From: Halomonas cupida
Lineage (GTDB): Bacteria; Pseudomonadota; Gammaproteobacteria; Pseudomonadales; Halomonadaceae
Direction of reading: 5' to 3'
DNA: 64,000 bases
Assembly (NCBI RefSeq): GCF_900142755.1
Contig: NZ_FRCA01000005.1
Span: 62,001-126,000 of the forward strand
Below are positions 54,051 to 62,650 of this stretch, in pieces. Positions within the stretch are counted from its first letter, which is position 1; every line of letters begins with the position of its first letter. The translations under genes were made by a program, and so were the position numbers. The notes beneath the pieces are model-generated. The model was not told the origin of the DNA and made no database searches. It saw nothing but the letters and a program-made list of their open reading frames with translations.

Positions 54051-54400
54051 CTCTTTAGCTTCGAGTCGCGAGCTACAAGTACGCTGCGCTCGAGCTGTAG
54101 GTCGTGAGTACCCCCCACTGGGCTTGTTATGGCCAGTGGGTTATCAACTCTTCTCTGGACAGCTCGAGACTCGTAGCCCGTAGCTCGCGACCCACATGGA
54201 TGTGGGAAATGTGCATGTTCGTCGGGAACGAACATGTGCCAGCTCGTAGCTGTCCTCCCAATCCCCCAAGATAGGCGCGAAGTGCGCGCCTGTTCATCCC
54301 ATCGCCATTCCGCCCATGACGGCATACTCAGCCTCGGTGCCTGCGCCAGATGATGGCGAGGCCGGATTCACTTGCCCGGGATGGGCATCGAGGGAGAGAC
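54051..54400. repeat. fliK-fliL gap with GAGCTACGA-family repeats
   Basis: 350 bases without a gene. Degenerate heptamers occur as TAGCTTCGAGTCGCGAGCTA and CGCTCGAGCTG on the left, with the inverse CAGCTCGAGACTCGTAGC, CCGTAGCTCGCGA and CAGCTCGTAGCTG on the right. Same family as at 6839 and 14261. A nested pair GGCGCG...CGCGCC follows near 54272. No clear promoter was found for fliL. Confidence 0.7.
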
Positions 54401-54889
54401 ATGGACATGGCGAAATCGCGACGGTTGTTCTGGTTGCTGGTGATGCTGGTGATATTGGCGTCATCTGCCGCAGCGGCCGCCATCTATGTGCTGTTGAATC
54501 ATCAGGGCGCGGCCACGGCCCATGCCGGAGAAGTCGTCGAGGCATCCGCTGAAGAGACACCTGAAGCGGCCGACCCCATCTATCTCGAACTCAAGCCCTT
54601 CACCGTCAACCTCGCCGAGGACGACAACGGACCACGCATGCTGTATGTCGGCATCACGCTGCAGCTCGGCACCGAAGCCTCCAGCGCCGCCATCGAGCGC
54701 GAGCGCCCACTGGTGCGCAACCGGCTGATGCTGATGCTGTCCGGTCGCAAGGCAGAAGACCTCGTGACACCCCAGGGCAAGGAGCAACTGGCAACAGACC
54801 TGACTACCGGGCTCAGCGAACTGCTCGCTGACACTCACTCTGCTGTGAACATCAATCGTGTGCTGTTCACCGAGTTCATCGTCCAATAG
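54401..54889 (+). CDS. fliL: Flagellar basal-body-associated protein FliL
   Basis: 162 aa from ATG 54401 (GGGAGAGAC just upstream; a second ATG six bases on is possible). One N-terminal membrane helix (LFWLLVMLVILASSAAAAAIYVLL), an acidic linker, and the FliL periplasmic domain YLELKPFTVNLAEDD...RMLYVGITLQ ending NINRVLFTEFIVQ. It surrounds the stator and supports torque. Confidence 0.92.
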   Translation: MDMAKSRRLFWLLVMLVILASSAAAAAIYVLLNHQGAATAHAGEVVEASAEETPEAADPIYLELKPFTVNLAEDDNGPRMLYVGITLQLGTEASSAAIERERPLVRNRLMLMLSGRKAEDLVTPQGKEQLATDLTTGLSELLADTHSAVNINRVLFTEFIVQ

Positions 54890-54901
54890 GCCAGCATCAC
54901 C

Positions 54902-55951
54902 ATGTCTCAAGACGACCTGCTGTCCCAGGAAGAAATCGACGCCCTGCTCAAGGGCGTCAGCGGAGACGAGGAAAGCGATGGCGCCACACCCACCCACTCG
55001 GGTGGCCGCATTCGCAACTTCGACCCCGCCACTCAGCACCGCATCGTCCGCGAGCGGCTGCAGACACTGGATATCATCAACGAGCGCTTCGCCCGGCATT
55101 TCCGCATGGGGATGTTCAATCTGCTGCGACGCAGTGCGGACATTACCGTGGAGTCAGTTCGTTACCTGAGTTACAGCGATTTCGCGCGCAATGTCCCGGT
55201 CCCGACCAATATCAACATCATCGCCATGAAGCCGCTCAAGGGTTCGGCGCTGATCGTATTTCCTCCCGCCCTGGTCTTCATGGTGGTGGACAACCTCTTC
55301 GGCGGCGATGGACGCTTTCTGACCCGCTCCGAAGGGCGGGAGTTCACCAATACCGAACAGCGCATCATCCAGCGTGTGCTGCAGCTGGCCATTGATGGCT
55401 ACAGCGAGGCGTGGAGTTCGGTCTATCCGCTGGACATCAGCTATCTGCGCTCGGAGATGCAGTCCAAGTTCGCCAATATCACCAACTCACCCAACGAGAT
55501 CGTGGTCGACACCACCTTCCATCTCGAGGTCGGCAACCTGGCCTCGAATTTCCAGGTGTGCATCCCGTACACCATGATCGAGCCACTGCGCGACCTGCTC
55601 TCGAACCCGCTCAGTGAGGGCAGTCGCAACAAGGATGGCACCTTCAATCGCCACATGGCGGGAGAGCTGCGCCATTCAGAAGTCGAGTTGGTCGCCGACT
55701 TCGCCACCATCAACTCCTGCCTTGGTGAGGTCATGCATCTGTCACCGGGCGACATCCTGCCGCTGGATCTTCCCGAGTCCATCATCGCTCGTGTCGACGG
55801 CGTGCCGGTCATGGAGTGCGAATACGGCAGTCAGCATGAGCAGCGCGCTCTGCGGGTAAAGCGGATGTTCGACCACCGCACGGGCCACCGACCCAACACC
55901 ACCTTCGTCAAAGGCTCCCAGCCTTCCTCCGAGGAATCGCAACATGACTGA
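54902..55951 (+). CDS. fliM: Flagellar motor switch protein FliM
   Basis: 349 aa. The N-terminal CheY-P-binding peptide is DLLSQEEIDALLKGV, then the CheC-like middle domain (FDPATQHRIVRERLQTLDIINERFARHF) and the C-terminal FliN-like domain. Overlaps fliN by 8 bases. Confidence 0.96.
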   Translation: MSQDDLLSQEEIDALLKGVSGDEESDGATPTHSGGRIRNFDPATQHRIVRERLQTLDIINERFARHFRMGMFNLLRRSADITVESVRYLSYSDFARNVPVPTNINIIAMKPLKGSALIVFPPALVFMVVDNLFGGDGRFLTRSEGREFTNTEQRIIQRVLQLAIDGYSEAWSSVYPLDISYLRSEMQSKFANITNSPNEIVVDTTFHLEVGNLASNFQVCIPYTMIEPLRDLLSNPLSEGSRNKDGTFNRHMAGELRHSEVELVADFATINSCLGEVMHLSPGDILPLDLPESIIARVDGVPVMECEYGSQHEQRALRVKRMFDHRTGHRPNTTFVKGSQPSSEESQHD

Positions 55952-56459
55952 CCCCAACAAGCCAGACACTGCCACAGGTGACGACTGGGATGCCGCCATG
56001 TCCGAACAGCAGAGTGGCGATGCGTCCGCCGACGATGATCCCTGGGCAGAGGCGCTGGCAGAACAGGAGCAGGCCGAGTCCCGATCCAGTGCCGACGACG
56101 GTGAGGATGACAGCGCCAGCGAAGAGCCAAACCAACCACGCAAGGCCGGGGACAGCGTCTTCCGTCCGCTCGACGGCAGTGCCGGTGAAGCGGTACAACG
56201 CGACCTTGGCATGATCATGGACATACCGGTCAAGCTCACCGTAGAGCTGGGTCGGACCCGCCTGACCATCAAGCAGTTGCTGGAACTGGCCCAGGGCTCG
56301 GTCATCGAGCTGGAGGGACTGGCCGGGGAGCCGATGGATATCCTGATCAACGGCTACCTGATCGCTCAGGGCGAAGTCGTGGTGGTCGATGATCGCTATG
56401 GCATTCGCATCACCGAGATCACCACCCCCTCCGAACGGGTCAAGAAACTCAATCGATGA
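55944..56459 (+). CDS. fliN: Flagellar motor switch protein FliN
   Basis: 171 aa, at the long end for FliN because of an acidic ~75-residue N-terminal extension rich in Asp, Glu and Ser. The SpoA core is IMDIPVKLTVELGRTRLTIKQLLELAQGSVIEL...GEVVVVDDRYGIRITEI. It forms the bottom of the C ring. Its stop overlaps the fliO start by four bases. Confidence 0.95.
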   Translation: MTDPNKPDTATGDDWDAAMSEQQSGDASADDDPWAEALAEQEQAESRSSADDGEDDSASEEPNQPRKAGDSVFRPLDGSAGEAVQRDLGMIMDIPVKLTVELGRTRLTIKQLLELAQGSVIELEGLAGEPMDILINGYLIAQGEVVVVDDRYGIRITEITTPSERVKKLNR

Positions 56460-56878
56460 ACAGTGATTCTTCCGCGGTAATCGGCCATGCCATTGACGGC
56501 CTTGGCCAGGGCAGTGATGGTGTACTGAGCCTGGCACTGTTCGGCAAGACGGCCGCCGCGCTGGCGCTGGTGATCCTGATCATTCTCGCCCTGGCGGCTC
56601 TGCTGCGCCGGCGAGGTCAGCCACGAGCAGCACAGCAACTGAATCTCAAGGTCGTCGGCAGCACCTCCCTCGGCCCCCGCGAGAAAGTCGTGGTGGTCCA
56701 GGTCGAGGACCGCTGGCTGGTGCTGGGCCTGGCCGGCGGACAGATCACCCGCCTCGATAGCCTCGAGGCCCGTGAGGCCCAACTGCCCGAGCCCGGAGTT
56801 GAATTGCACGGCAGTTTTGCCGAGCGCTTCAGCCAGGCGCTGAAGGCCAATCTGACAGGACGGAGCCTGGGGTCATGA
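56456..56878 (+). CDS. fliO: Flagellar export apparatus protein FliO
   Basis: 140 aa with one membrane helix ([19 protein letters not shown], residues ~32-50) and the short conserved core [36 protein letters not shown]. It helps FliP assemble. 4-base overlaps with both neighbours. Confidence 0.92.
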   Translation: MNSDSSAVIGHAIDGLGQGSDGVLSLALFGKTAAALALVILIILALAALLRRRGQPRAAQQLNLKVVGSTSLGPREKVVVVQVEDRWLVLGLAGGQITRLDSLEAREAQLPEPGVELHGSFAERFSQALKANLTGRSLGS

Positions 56879-57639
56879 GGTCACGTCCGCGTTGCCTGCC
56901 ACTGCTCGCGCTGTTGCTCGGTCTGGGGTTGTGGTTGGGACTGAGCTCTTCGGTGCTCGCACAGCAATTGCCCGGCATCGTCAGTCAACCGATGGAAGAT
57001 GGTGGCCAGAAGTGGTCGCTGTCACTGCAGACACTGCTGCTGCTGACGTCCATGGCATTTCTGCCGGCCGCACTGCTGATGATGACCAGTTTCACACGGA
57101 TCATCATTGTGCTCGGTCTGCTGAGAACCGCCATGGGAACGCCAACAACGCCGCCCAACCAGGTACTGCTGGGTCTGGCGCTGTTTCTCACCGCCTTCAT
57201 CATGTCGCCGGTTCTCAATGAGGTCTATCAGGAGGCCTGGCAGCCGCTGTCCTCCGAGCAGATCGACTTCGGCGAGTTCCTCCAGCGCGCTCAGCAACCG
57301 CTGCGCGAATTCATGCTCGGCCAGACCCGCGAGCCGGACCTGGCGATGTTCGCACGACTCGCCGAAACCGGCGAGCTGCAGGGACCGGAGGATGTACCGC
57401 TGCAGGTGCTGGTGCCGGCCTTTGTCACCAGCGAGCTGAAGACCGCTTTCCAGATCGGTTTCACCCTGTTCATCCCCTTCCTGATCATCGACCTGGTCGT
57501 CGCCAGCGTGCTGATGTCACTGGGGATGATGATGGTGCCACCGGTCACCATTTCACTGCCGTTCAAGTTGATGCTGTTCGTACTGGTGGATGGCTGGCAA
57601 CTGATCATCGGCTCCATGGCCAACAGCTTCTATCTGTGA
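56875..57639 (+). CDS. fliP: Flagellar export gate protein FliP
   Basis: 254 aa with a cleavable N-terminal signal (ending SSVLAQQ), as in other FliP proteins, then [48 protein letters not shown] and the C-terminal [26 protein letters not shown]. Core of the FliP5Q4R1 export gate. Confidence 0.96.
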   Translation: MRSRPRCLPLLALLLGLGLWLGLSSSVLAQQLPGIVSQPMEDGGQKWSLSLQTLLLLTSMAFLPAALLMMTSFTRIIIVLGLLRTAMGTPTTPPNQVLLGLALFLTAFIMSPVLNEVYQEAWQPLSSEQIDFGEFLQRAQQPLREFMLGQTREPDLAMFARLAETGELQGPEDVPLQVLVPAFVTSELKTAFQIGFTLFIPFLIIDLVVASVLMSLGMMMVPPVTISLPFKLMLFVLVDGWQLIIGSMANSFYL

Positions 57640-57680
57640 CTCCAGCGCTCCAGCCATTGTGCCCGTATTTTCCGTTGACC

Positions 57681-57788
57681 CGTTTTCCATTACCACGTTT
57701 TCCATTACCCCATGGACCCGCTACAGGCAGGCCCGCTACCAGAAGATCAACTACCAGCAGATCAACTACCAGCAGATCAACTACAGGA
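57681..57788 (+). repeat. 15-bp tandem repeats in the fliP-fliQ gap
   Basis: Two copies of CGTTTTCCATTACC (57681, 57696) and three of AGATCAACTACCAGC (57744, 57759, 57774), all at a 15-base period. The last unit blends into the fliQ ribosome site AGGAGG. The run stays open in the fliQ frame from 57659. Confidence 0.85.
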
Positions 57789-57796
57789 GGTATGCA

Positions 57797-58066
57797 ATGA
57801 ACCCGGAACTCGTGATGGAACTGGCTCACCGGGGCATGCGAATCACGCTGCTGATGGGCGCGCCATTGCTGCTGACGGCGCTGTTCAGCGGTTTGCTGGT
57901 CAGCCTGTTTCAGGCCGCCACCCAGATCAACGAGATGACTCTGTCATTCATTCCCAAGATTCTGGCGGTGTTTGCCGTGCTGGTGCTGGCCGGCCCCTGG
58001 ATGCTGCAACTGATCATTACCTTTACCCGGGAACTGTTCAGCAACATCCCACAGATGGTGATGTGA
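57797..58066 (+). CDS. fliQ: Flagellar export gate protein FliQ
   Basis: 89 aa, the standard length, from the ATG at 57797 with AGGAGG six bases upstream. Two membrane helices (ITLLMGAPLLLTALFSGLLVSLFQAATQINEMTLSFIPKI is the signature region between and including them). The frame is open for a further 46 codons upstream (Tyr/Gln/Asn-rich from the tandem repeats), but a longer FliQ would be unprecedented to my knowledge. Confidence 0.94.
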   Translation: MNPELVMELAHRGMRITLLMGAPLLLTALFSGLLVSLFQAATQINEMTLSFIPKILAVFAVLVLAGPWMLQLIITFTRELFSNIPQMVM

Positions 58067-58097
58067 TGGTCATTGTCCTGCCACTTGATCACTGCTG

Positions 58098-58889
58098 ATG
58101 GTGGAAATCACCTTCGCCCAGCTCCACGGCTGGCTGGTGGCCTTTCTATGGCCCTTCTTCCGCATTACGGCGCTGATGCTGAGTTCTCCGCTGTGGGGCC
58201 ACAGCGCCGTACCCAATCAGGTCAAGATTGCCCTGGCGGCGGCCATCACCCTGGTCGTGGCACCCATGCTGCCAGCCATGCCGACGATTCCAGTAGTCTC
58301 CTGGGCGGGAGTAGGGCTGATCATCGAGCAACTGATCATCGGTATCGCCATGGGGACTCTGCTGCGGATCATGCTGGCCGTGGTTCAGGCCTGTGGTGAG
58401 TACATCGGCCTGCAGATGGGCCTGGCCTTCGCGACCTTCTTCGACCCATCGGCGGCCGGTAACATGGTGGTGGTCTCACGCTTTCTGCACATGATTACCC
58501 TGCTGCTGTTCCTGTCGCTCAACGGCCACCTGATCGTGCTCGACATCCTCATCGCCAGCTTCACCACCCTGCCGATCGGTATCCAGGCGTTCAATCCCGA
58601 GGCCTTCATCATGCTGGCGCGTTACGCCAGTACCATCTTCGCCACTGGCCTGTTGCTCGCTCTGCCACTGGTCTGTTCGCTGTTGATCGTCAACCTTGCG
58701 TTGGGCATCCTCAACCGTGCGGCCCCACAACTGACGGTCTTCAACATCGGCTTTCCTGCCTCACTGTCCATTGGTCTTGCGCTGATGATGGTATTGATGA
58801 CCGACCTGGGTAGCGTGCTGCAGCAGCTCTTCCACCATAGCCTGGCGGTGCTGCAGCAACTGGTGGAAACCATGGCACCGCTGGGATGA
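58098..58889 (+). CDS. fliR: Flagellar export gate protein FliR
   Basis: 263 aa with about six membrane segments; family strings FFRITALMLSSPLWGHSAVPNQVKIALA and GLQMGLAFATFFDPSAAGNMVVVSRFLHMI. It closes the export gate with FliP and FliQ. It starts 31 bases after fliQ and is the last fli gene; flhB and flhA do not follow in this window. Confidence 0.95.
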   Translation: MVEITFAQLHGWLVAFLWPFFRITALMLSSPLWGHSAVPNQVKIALAAAITLVVAPMLPAMPTIPVVSWAGVGLIIEQLIIGIAMGTLLRIMLAVVQACGEYIGLQMGLAFATFFDPSAAGNMVVVSRFLHMITLLLFLSLNGHLIVLDILIASFTTLPIGIQAFNPEAFIMLARYASTIFATGLLLALPLVCSLLIVNLALGILNRAAPQLTVFNIGFPASLSIGLALMMVLMTDLGSVLQQLFHHSLAVLQQLVETMAPLG

Positions 58890-58947
58890 ATCACTGGGCA
58901 CGGCGCCGGTCAGAACATCACAATCAGGCCCATCACCCCCAGCCCCA

Positions 58948-60255
58948 TCACAACCAGGTCAGAGGCAGCCACCACCATAGTCCGATCAATGCAGAGAACA
59001 GCACCGGCGGTGTCAGCACCAACCCAACCTTCATATACTGCCCCCAGGTGATGCGGGTGCCCTTGCTGGCCAGCACATGCAGCCACAGCAGAGTGGCGAG
59101 ACTGCCAATGGGAGTGAACTTGGGACCCAGATCATTGCCGATGACATTGGCGTATATCATCAGCTCACGGGTCGCCTCCGACACCTGGGCCTGATCGATG
59201 GCCAGAGCACCCACCAGGGTCGATGGCATATTGTTCATTACCGAGGCCAGCAGCGCCGCCAGGGTGCCGGTGCCCAATGTCGCCACCAACTGGCCCTGTT
59301 GTCCCAGCCAGGTCAGCATGGCACTGGCATCGGCGGTCAGCCAGGCATTCCCCAGCCCATAGACCACCAGATACATGCCCACCGAGAACAGCACGATCTG
59401 CCAGGGCGCATCACGCACCACCCGGCGCATCGAAATCACCGTGCTTCCTCCACCACGCCACCAACGCCCGGCAATGCTCGCCAGCACCAGTGCCCCCAGC
59501 CCCGTGACTACCGCCACCGGAATCCCCAGTGGTGCGGTGACGAAGAAGGCCACCAGCAACACCGCCAGCAACGGGAAGGCAGAGCGGAAGACCAGCGGGT
59601 CACGTACTGCCTGGGCAGGCGCTTCAAGGCGCTCCAGGTCATAGTGTTCGGGAAGGTCGCGGCGGAACATCAGCCACAGCACCAGCAGCGTGGCAGCCAG
59701 CGAGATCACATTGACCGGCACCATGACCAGCGCATAGCGGTTGAATGAAACCTCAAAGAAGTTGGCCGTGACGATATTGACCAGATTGGAAATGATCAGC
59801 GGCAGGCTGGTGGTGTCGGCGACAAACCCCGTGGCAATGATGAATGCCAGCGCCGCCGCCGGAGAGAACTGCAGGCGCAACAGGATCGCCATGACGATCG
59901 GCGTCAGCAGCAGCGCCGCGCCATCATTGGCAAAGAAGGCCGCGATCACCGCCCCCAGCACGATCACCAGCGGAAACAGACGCCGCCCACTACCACCGCC
60001 CCACCGAGCCACATGCAGCGCTGCCCAGGCAAAGAACCCGGCTTCATCGAGGATCAGCGAAATGATGATCAACGCGACAAAGGTGAAGGTGGCATCCCAG
60101 ACGATATCCCATACCACGGCGACATCAGCCAGGTTGACCACCCCCGCCGCCAGAGCCACTGCCGCGCCTGCCAGAGCGCTGGTACCGATCCCCAGGCCCC
60201 GGGGCTGCCAGATGACCAGGGTCAGGGTCACTACAAAGATGGCCAGCGCCAACAT
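58948..60255 (-). CDS. arsB: Arsenite efflux permease ArsB
   Basis: 435 aa with about twelve membrane segments, the length of ArsB. Family strings: WDATFTFVALIIISLILDEAGFFAWAALHVAR, FFANDGAALLLTPIV, TSLPLIISNLVNIVTANFF and NNMPSTLVGALAIDQ...YANVIGNDLGPKFTPIGSLATLLWLH. It exports arsenite. Last gene of arsR-arsC-arsH-arsB on the minus strand, converging on fliR. Confidence 0.93.
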   Translation of the reverse strand: MLALAIFVVTLTLVIWQPRGLGIGTSALAGAAVALAAGVVNLADVAVVWDIVWDATFTFVALIIISLILDEAGFFAWAALHVARWGGGSGRRLFPLVIVLGAVIAAFFANDGAALLLTPIVMAILLRLQFSPAAALAFIIATGFVADTTSLPLIISNLVNIVTANFFEVSFNRYALVMVPVNVISLAATLLVLWLMFRRDLPEHYDLERLEAPAQAVRDPLVFRSAFPLLAVLLVAFFVTAPLGIPVAVVTGLGALVLASIAGRWWRGGGSTVISMRRVVRDAPWQIVLFSVGMYLVVYGLGNAWLTADASAMLTWLGQQGQLVATLGTGTLAALLASVMNNMPSTLVGALAIDQAQVSEATRELMIYANVIGNDLGPKFTPIGSLATLLWLHVLASKGTRITWGQYMKVGLVLTPPVLFSALIGLWWWLPLTWL

Positions 60256-60315
60256 GCTTTTCTCTCCATGCCTTTGTCTACATGAGCATCGTTCACATGA
60301 GGTTCACCACCGCAC

Positions 60316-61044
60316 TCAATGGGTGGTTTGATTGACTCGCTTCGAGACCTCTTCGGCGCTCTCGACACGCTCCGAGTAACGCTGGGTCAGATAATCACTG
60401 CGCTGACGGTTGAGCCAGGTGAACTTCATCAGTTCCTCACAGACATCCACCACGCGCAGATAGAGTGGTGACAGCCGCATGCGTCCGCTGTCATCGAACT
60501 CATTGAACGCTTTGGGCACCGAGGACTGGTTGGGGATGGTCAGCATGCGCATCCAACGTCCCAGCAGGCGCATCTGATTGACGGCATTGAAGCTCTGGCT
60601 GCCACCACACACCTGCATCAGTGCCAGCGTCTTGCCTTGAGTGGGGCGAACGCCGCCCAGCGACAGGGGCAACCAATCGATCTGAGCCTTCATTACCGCG
60701 GTCATCGCACCGTGGCGCTCCGGGCTGACCCACACCATGCCCTCCGCCCAACTGGCCAGCTCGCGTAGTTCCTTCACTCGGGAATGCTCGCCATCTGCGG
60801 CGTCAGGCAGAGGCAGGTCGCGGGGAGAGAAGGTACGCACCTCGGCACCGAAGGCGGTCAACAGGCGCATGGCCTCTTCCGCCAGCAGGCGTGAGTACGA
60901 ACGTTCTCGCAGCGATCCGTAGAGCACCAGAATTCGTAGCGGATGACGATCAACACCCGGCCCTGCAAGTTGGTCGACGTCGATCGGGCGCCACTGCTCC
61001 GGGTCGATATTGGGGAGGTCATGCAAGGGGAGCAGCGCGGTCAT
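60316..61044 (-). CDS. arsH: NADPH-dependent flavoprotein ArsH
   Basis: 242 aa from ATG 61044, whose ATGA overlaps the arsC stop and follows GGAGG by seven bases; the frame stays open upstream inside arsC. FMN-binding signature [23 protein letters not shown] and [26 protein letters not shown]. ArsH oxidises trivalent organoarsenicals to less toxic pentavalent forms. Confidence 0.93.
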   Translation of the reverse strand: MTALLPLHDLPNIDPEQWRPIDVDQLAGPGVDRHPLRILVLYGSLRERSYSRLLAEEAMRLLTAFGAEVRTFSPRDLPLPDAADGEHSRVKELRELASWAEGMVWVSPERHGAMTAVMKAQIDWLPLSLGGVRPTQGKTLALMQVCGGSQSFNAVNQMRLLGRWMRMLTIPNQSSVPKAFNEFDDSGRMRLSPLYLRVVDVCEELMKFTWLNRQRSDYLTQRYSERVESAEEVSKRVNQTTH

Positions 61045-61451
61045 TGATCCGCCTCCGAGACATACACCACTTCGCCATCTTCCTTGACGAACCGCGGCAC
61101 CGGATTCGCCAGCAATGTGAGGACCTTCTCTGAAGGACGACACAGCGCCGTGCCACGAGCGGTGACCACAATCGGTCGATTGATCAGGATCGGATGCGCG
61201 ATCATCGCGTCGATCAAGGCGTCATCATCGAGTGATGGCTCGTCGAGACCCAGTTCATCGTAAGGCGTCCCCTTGCGGCGCAGCAGCTCGCGAGGCGTAA
61301 TGCCCATCGACTGGATCAACTGACACAGGCGCTCACGGCTGGGTGGTGTACGCAGATACTCGATCACCTCGAGATCCTCACCCGATGCCTTGATCATTGC
61401 CAGGCTATTGCGCGACGTGCCGCACTCCGGGTTGTGGTAGATCTGAATCAA
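61041..61451 (-). CDS. arsC: Glutaredoxin-dependent arsenate reductase ArsC
   Basis: 136 aa, E. coli plasmid R773 type. The active-site Cys10 is in [13 protein letters not shown], and the arginines RTPPSRE and the segment [11 protein letters not shown] with following Arg are as expected. It reduces arsenate to arsenite for ArsB. It lies three bases after arsR. Confidence 0.94.
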   Translation of the reverse strand: MIQIYHNPECGTSRNSLAMIKASGEDLEVIEYLRTPPSRERLCQLIQSMGITPRELLRRKGTPYDELGLDEPSLDDDALIDAMIAHPILINRPIVVTARGTALCRPSEKVLTLLANPVPRFVKEDGEVVYVSEADQ

Positions 61452-61454
61452 GGC

Positions 61455-61814
61455 TCATTCCTCATCGGTCGGGCAGCAGGCCGGAGCCAGCGATGCCAGT
61501 AATGGATGACACACCTCAGGGCTGGCATCACAGCAATCCCGTACCAGGAACTGTACCGTGGACAGCATATGCGCCAGGTTGGCGCGGTAGATCACCGAAC
61601 GGCTTTCGCGCCGCTGGGTAACCAGCCCCGCTCGACTGAGCACGGACAAATGCGCCGACAGGGTGTTGTTGGGCACCTCGAGTCGGCGAGCAATCTCGCC
61701 CGCCGGCAGGCCTTCCGGCTCGTGACGAACCAGCAGGCGAAAGGCATCGAGCCGTGTCGCCTGAGAAAGCGCAGCAAAGGTGTCGAGGGTCGTTTGATCG
61801 GCTTGATTATCCAT
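61455..61814 (-). CDS. arsR: ArsR-family arsenite-responsive repressor
   Basis: 119 aa winged-helix repressor. Helix-turn-helix GEIARRLEVPNNTLSAHLSVLSRAGLV. The As(III) site is probably Cys94, Cys95 and Cys102 (DCCDASPEVC), the C-terminal arrangement of the Acidithiobacillus ferrooxidans type (Cys95/96/102), not the CxC-in-helix type of R773. A further Cys pair (113-114) is near the end. The ATG lies inside a palindrome and has no ribosome site, suggesting a leaderless message. Confidence 0.92.
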   Translation of the reverse strand: MDNQADQTTLDTFAALSQATRLDAFRLLVRHEPEGLPAGEIARRLEVPNNTLSAHLSVLSRAGLVTQRRESRSVIYRANLAHMLSTVQFLVRDCCDASPEVCHPLLASLAPACCPTDEE

Positions 61815-61838
61815 ATTTCCAGAATTATGGAAATATGG
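61811..61838 (-). promoter_or_regulatory. ArsR operator overlapping promoter and start codon
   Basis: Perfect inverted repeat CCATATTTCC-AGAATTAT-GGAAATATGG with 10-base arms. On the minus strand TTGACT (-35, 61844-61849) and TAATTC (-10, 61822-61827) are 16 bases apart, and the arsR ATG (61814-61812) lies seven bases after the -10 box. A repressor here would cover the -10 element and start site. Confidence 0.75.
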
Positions 61839-61884
61839 CTCGAAGTCAAGTAGAGCCGACTGCGACAGGCCTCACTGAGGATGG

Positions 61885-62181
61885 CTATCCATCACAGGCG
61901 CAGCCCGATCCCTTGTGACAGGTATAGTGACGATTGATGCAGGAATTGCCGCAAGCCTTTCCGGTGCGGCAGACACGACAACAGCCCTGGGCAAGCAACA
62001 AATCGCCCGAGTCGACTTCAACGCTCTGGAAGTAGGATCCGCATTCCTGCGCCGACGGCTCATCCAGCACCACCTCCGCCATCCTGCTGGCTGAATTCAG
62101 ATCGTCATGAGCGCAGCCTGACGCTGCAAGTGCAACTCCCAGTACGAGTACCGGGAGCTGAATAAGACCTTGCCAACGCAT
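61885..62181 (-). CDS. Small Cys-rich lipoprotein
   Basis: 98 aa from ATG 62181 (AGGAG seven bases upstream; a GTG two codons earlier is too close to it). Lipobox LAASGC near residue 23. The C-terminal third has about nine cysteines: QGCCRVCRTGKACGNSCINR and then TCHKGSGCACDG. I recall the pattern C-C-x2-C-x4-KACGxxC-x5-TCHxxxGCAC from uncharacterised bacterial proteins but not a function; metal binding or a disulfide knot are both possible. It is upstream of arsR on the same strand, 70 bases apart. Confidence 0.75.
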   Translation of the reverse strand: MRWQGLIQLPVLVLGVALAASGCAHDDLNSASRMAEVVLDEPSAQECGSYFQSVEVDSGDLLLAQGCCRVCRTGKACGNSCINRHYTCHKGSGCACDG

Positions 62182-62650
62182 CGTCACTCTCCTTGAACAA
62201 GCTACCGAGCTTCACGAGCAGGAAGTCCCGGTCAGGAGAGACGAATTATGCTGGATTGAGCCTCAGGGAAATATGCGCCATGTCATATCGAGGCCGAAAA
62301 TCAGGCACCGTAAATACGGGTTACCAACGTGGTCAGGCAACACCTCGGTCGTGCCGACTACAAGGTTGTGTGTAGAGAAATACGAACCACTGCTATCAAC
62401 ATCACAACTCCTCCCGCCATTGCCAGGACAAGCGCCAGATGCCACATGATCTTGTTCATTGATGGGCGACCTCCTGTCGCCCCGAGGCTCATCCTGAGCA
62501 ATACCTACCCACTTCACTTCCCGACCATGACACTCCCGGTACTCCACTCGATCTCCATACCGTGTTACCGGGAGGCGCATTCCGTTGCCGATGCGTTATA
62601 GAGCGTTGTCGAGAATCCATAGATCATGTTCGAGAATCTATAGCGAGAAT
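62182..62650. other. 469-base gap without a recognised gene
   Basis: Between the Cys-rich lipoprotein and flgL. Short open frames on both strands lack family features or ribosome sites. Near flgL the string CGAGAATC(C/T)ATAG occurs three times (62610, 62631, 62644), the last touching the flgL stop codon. Confidence 0.5.
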
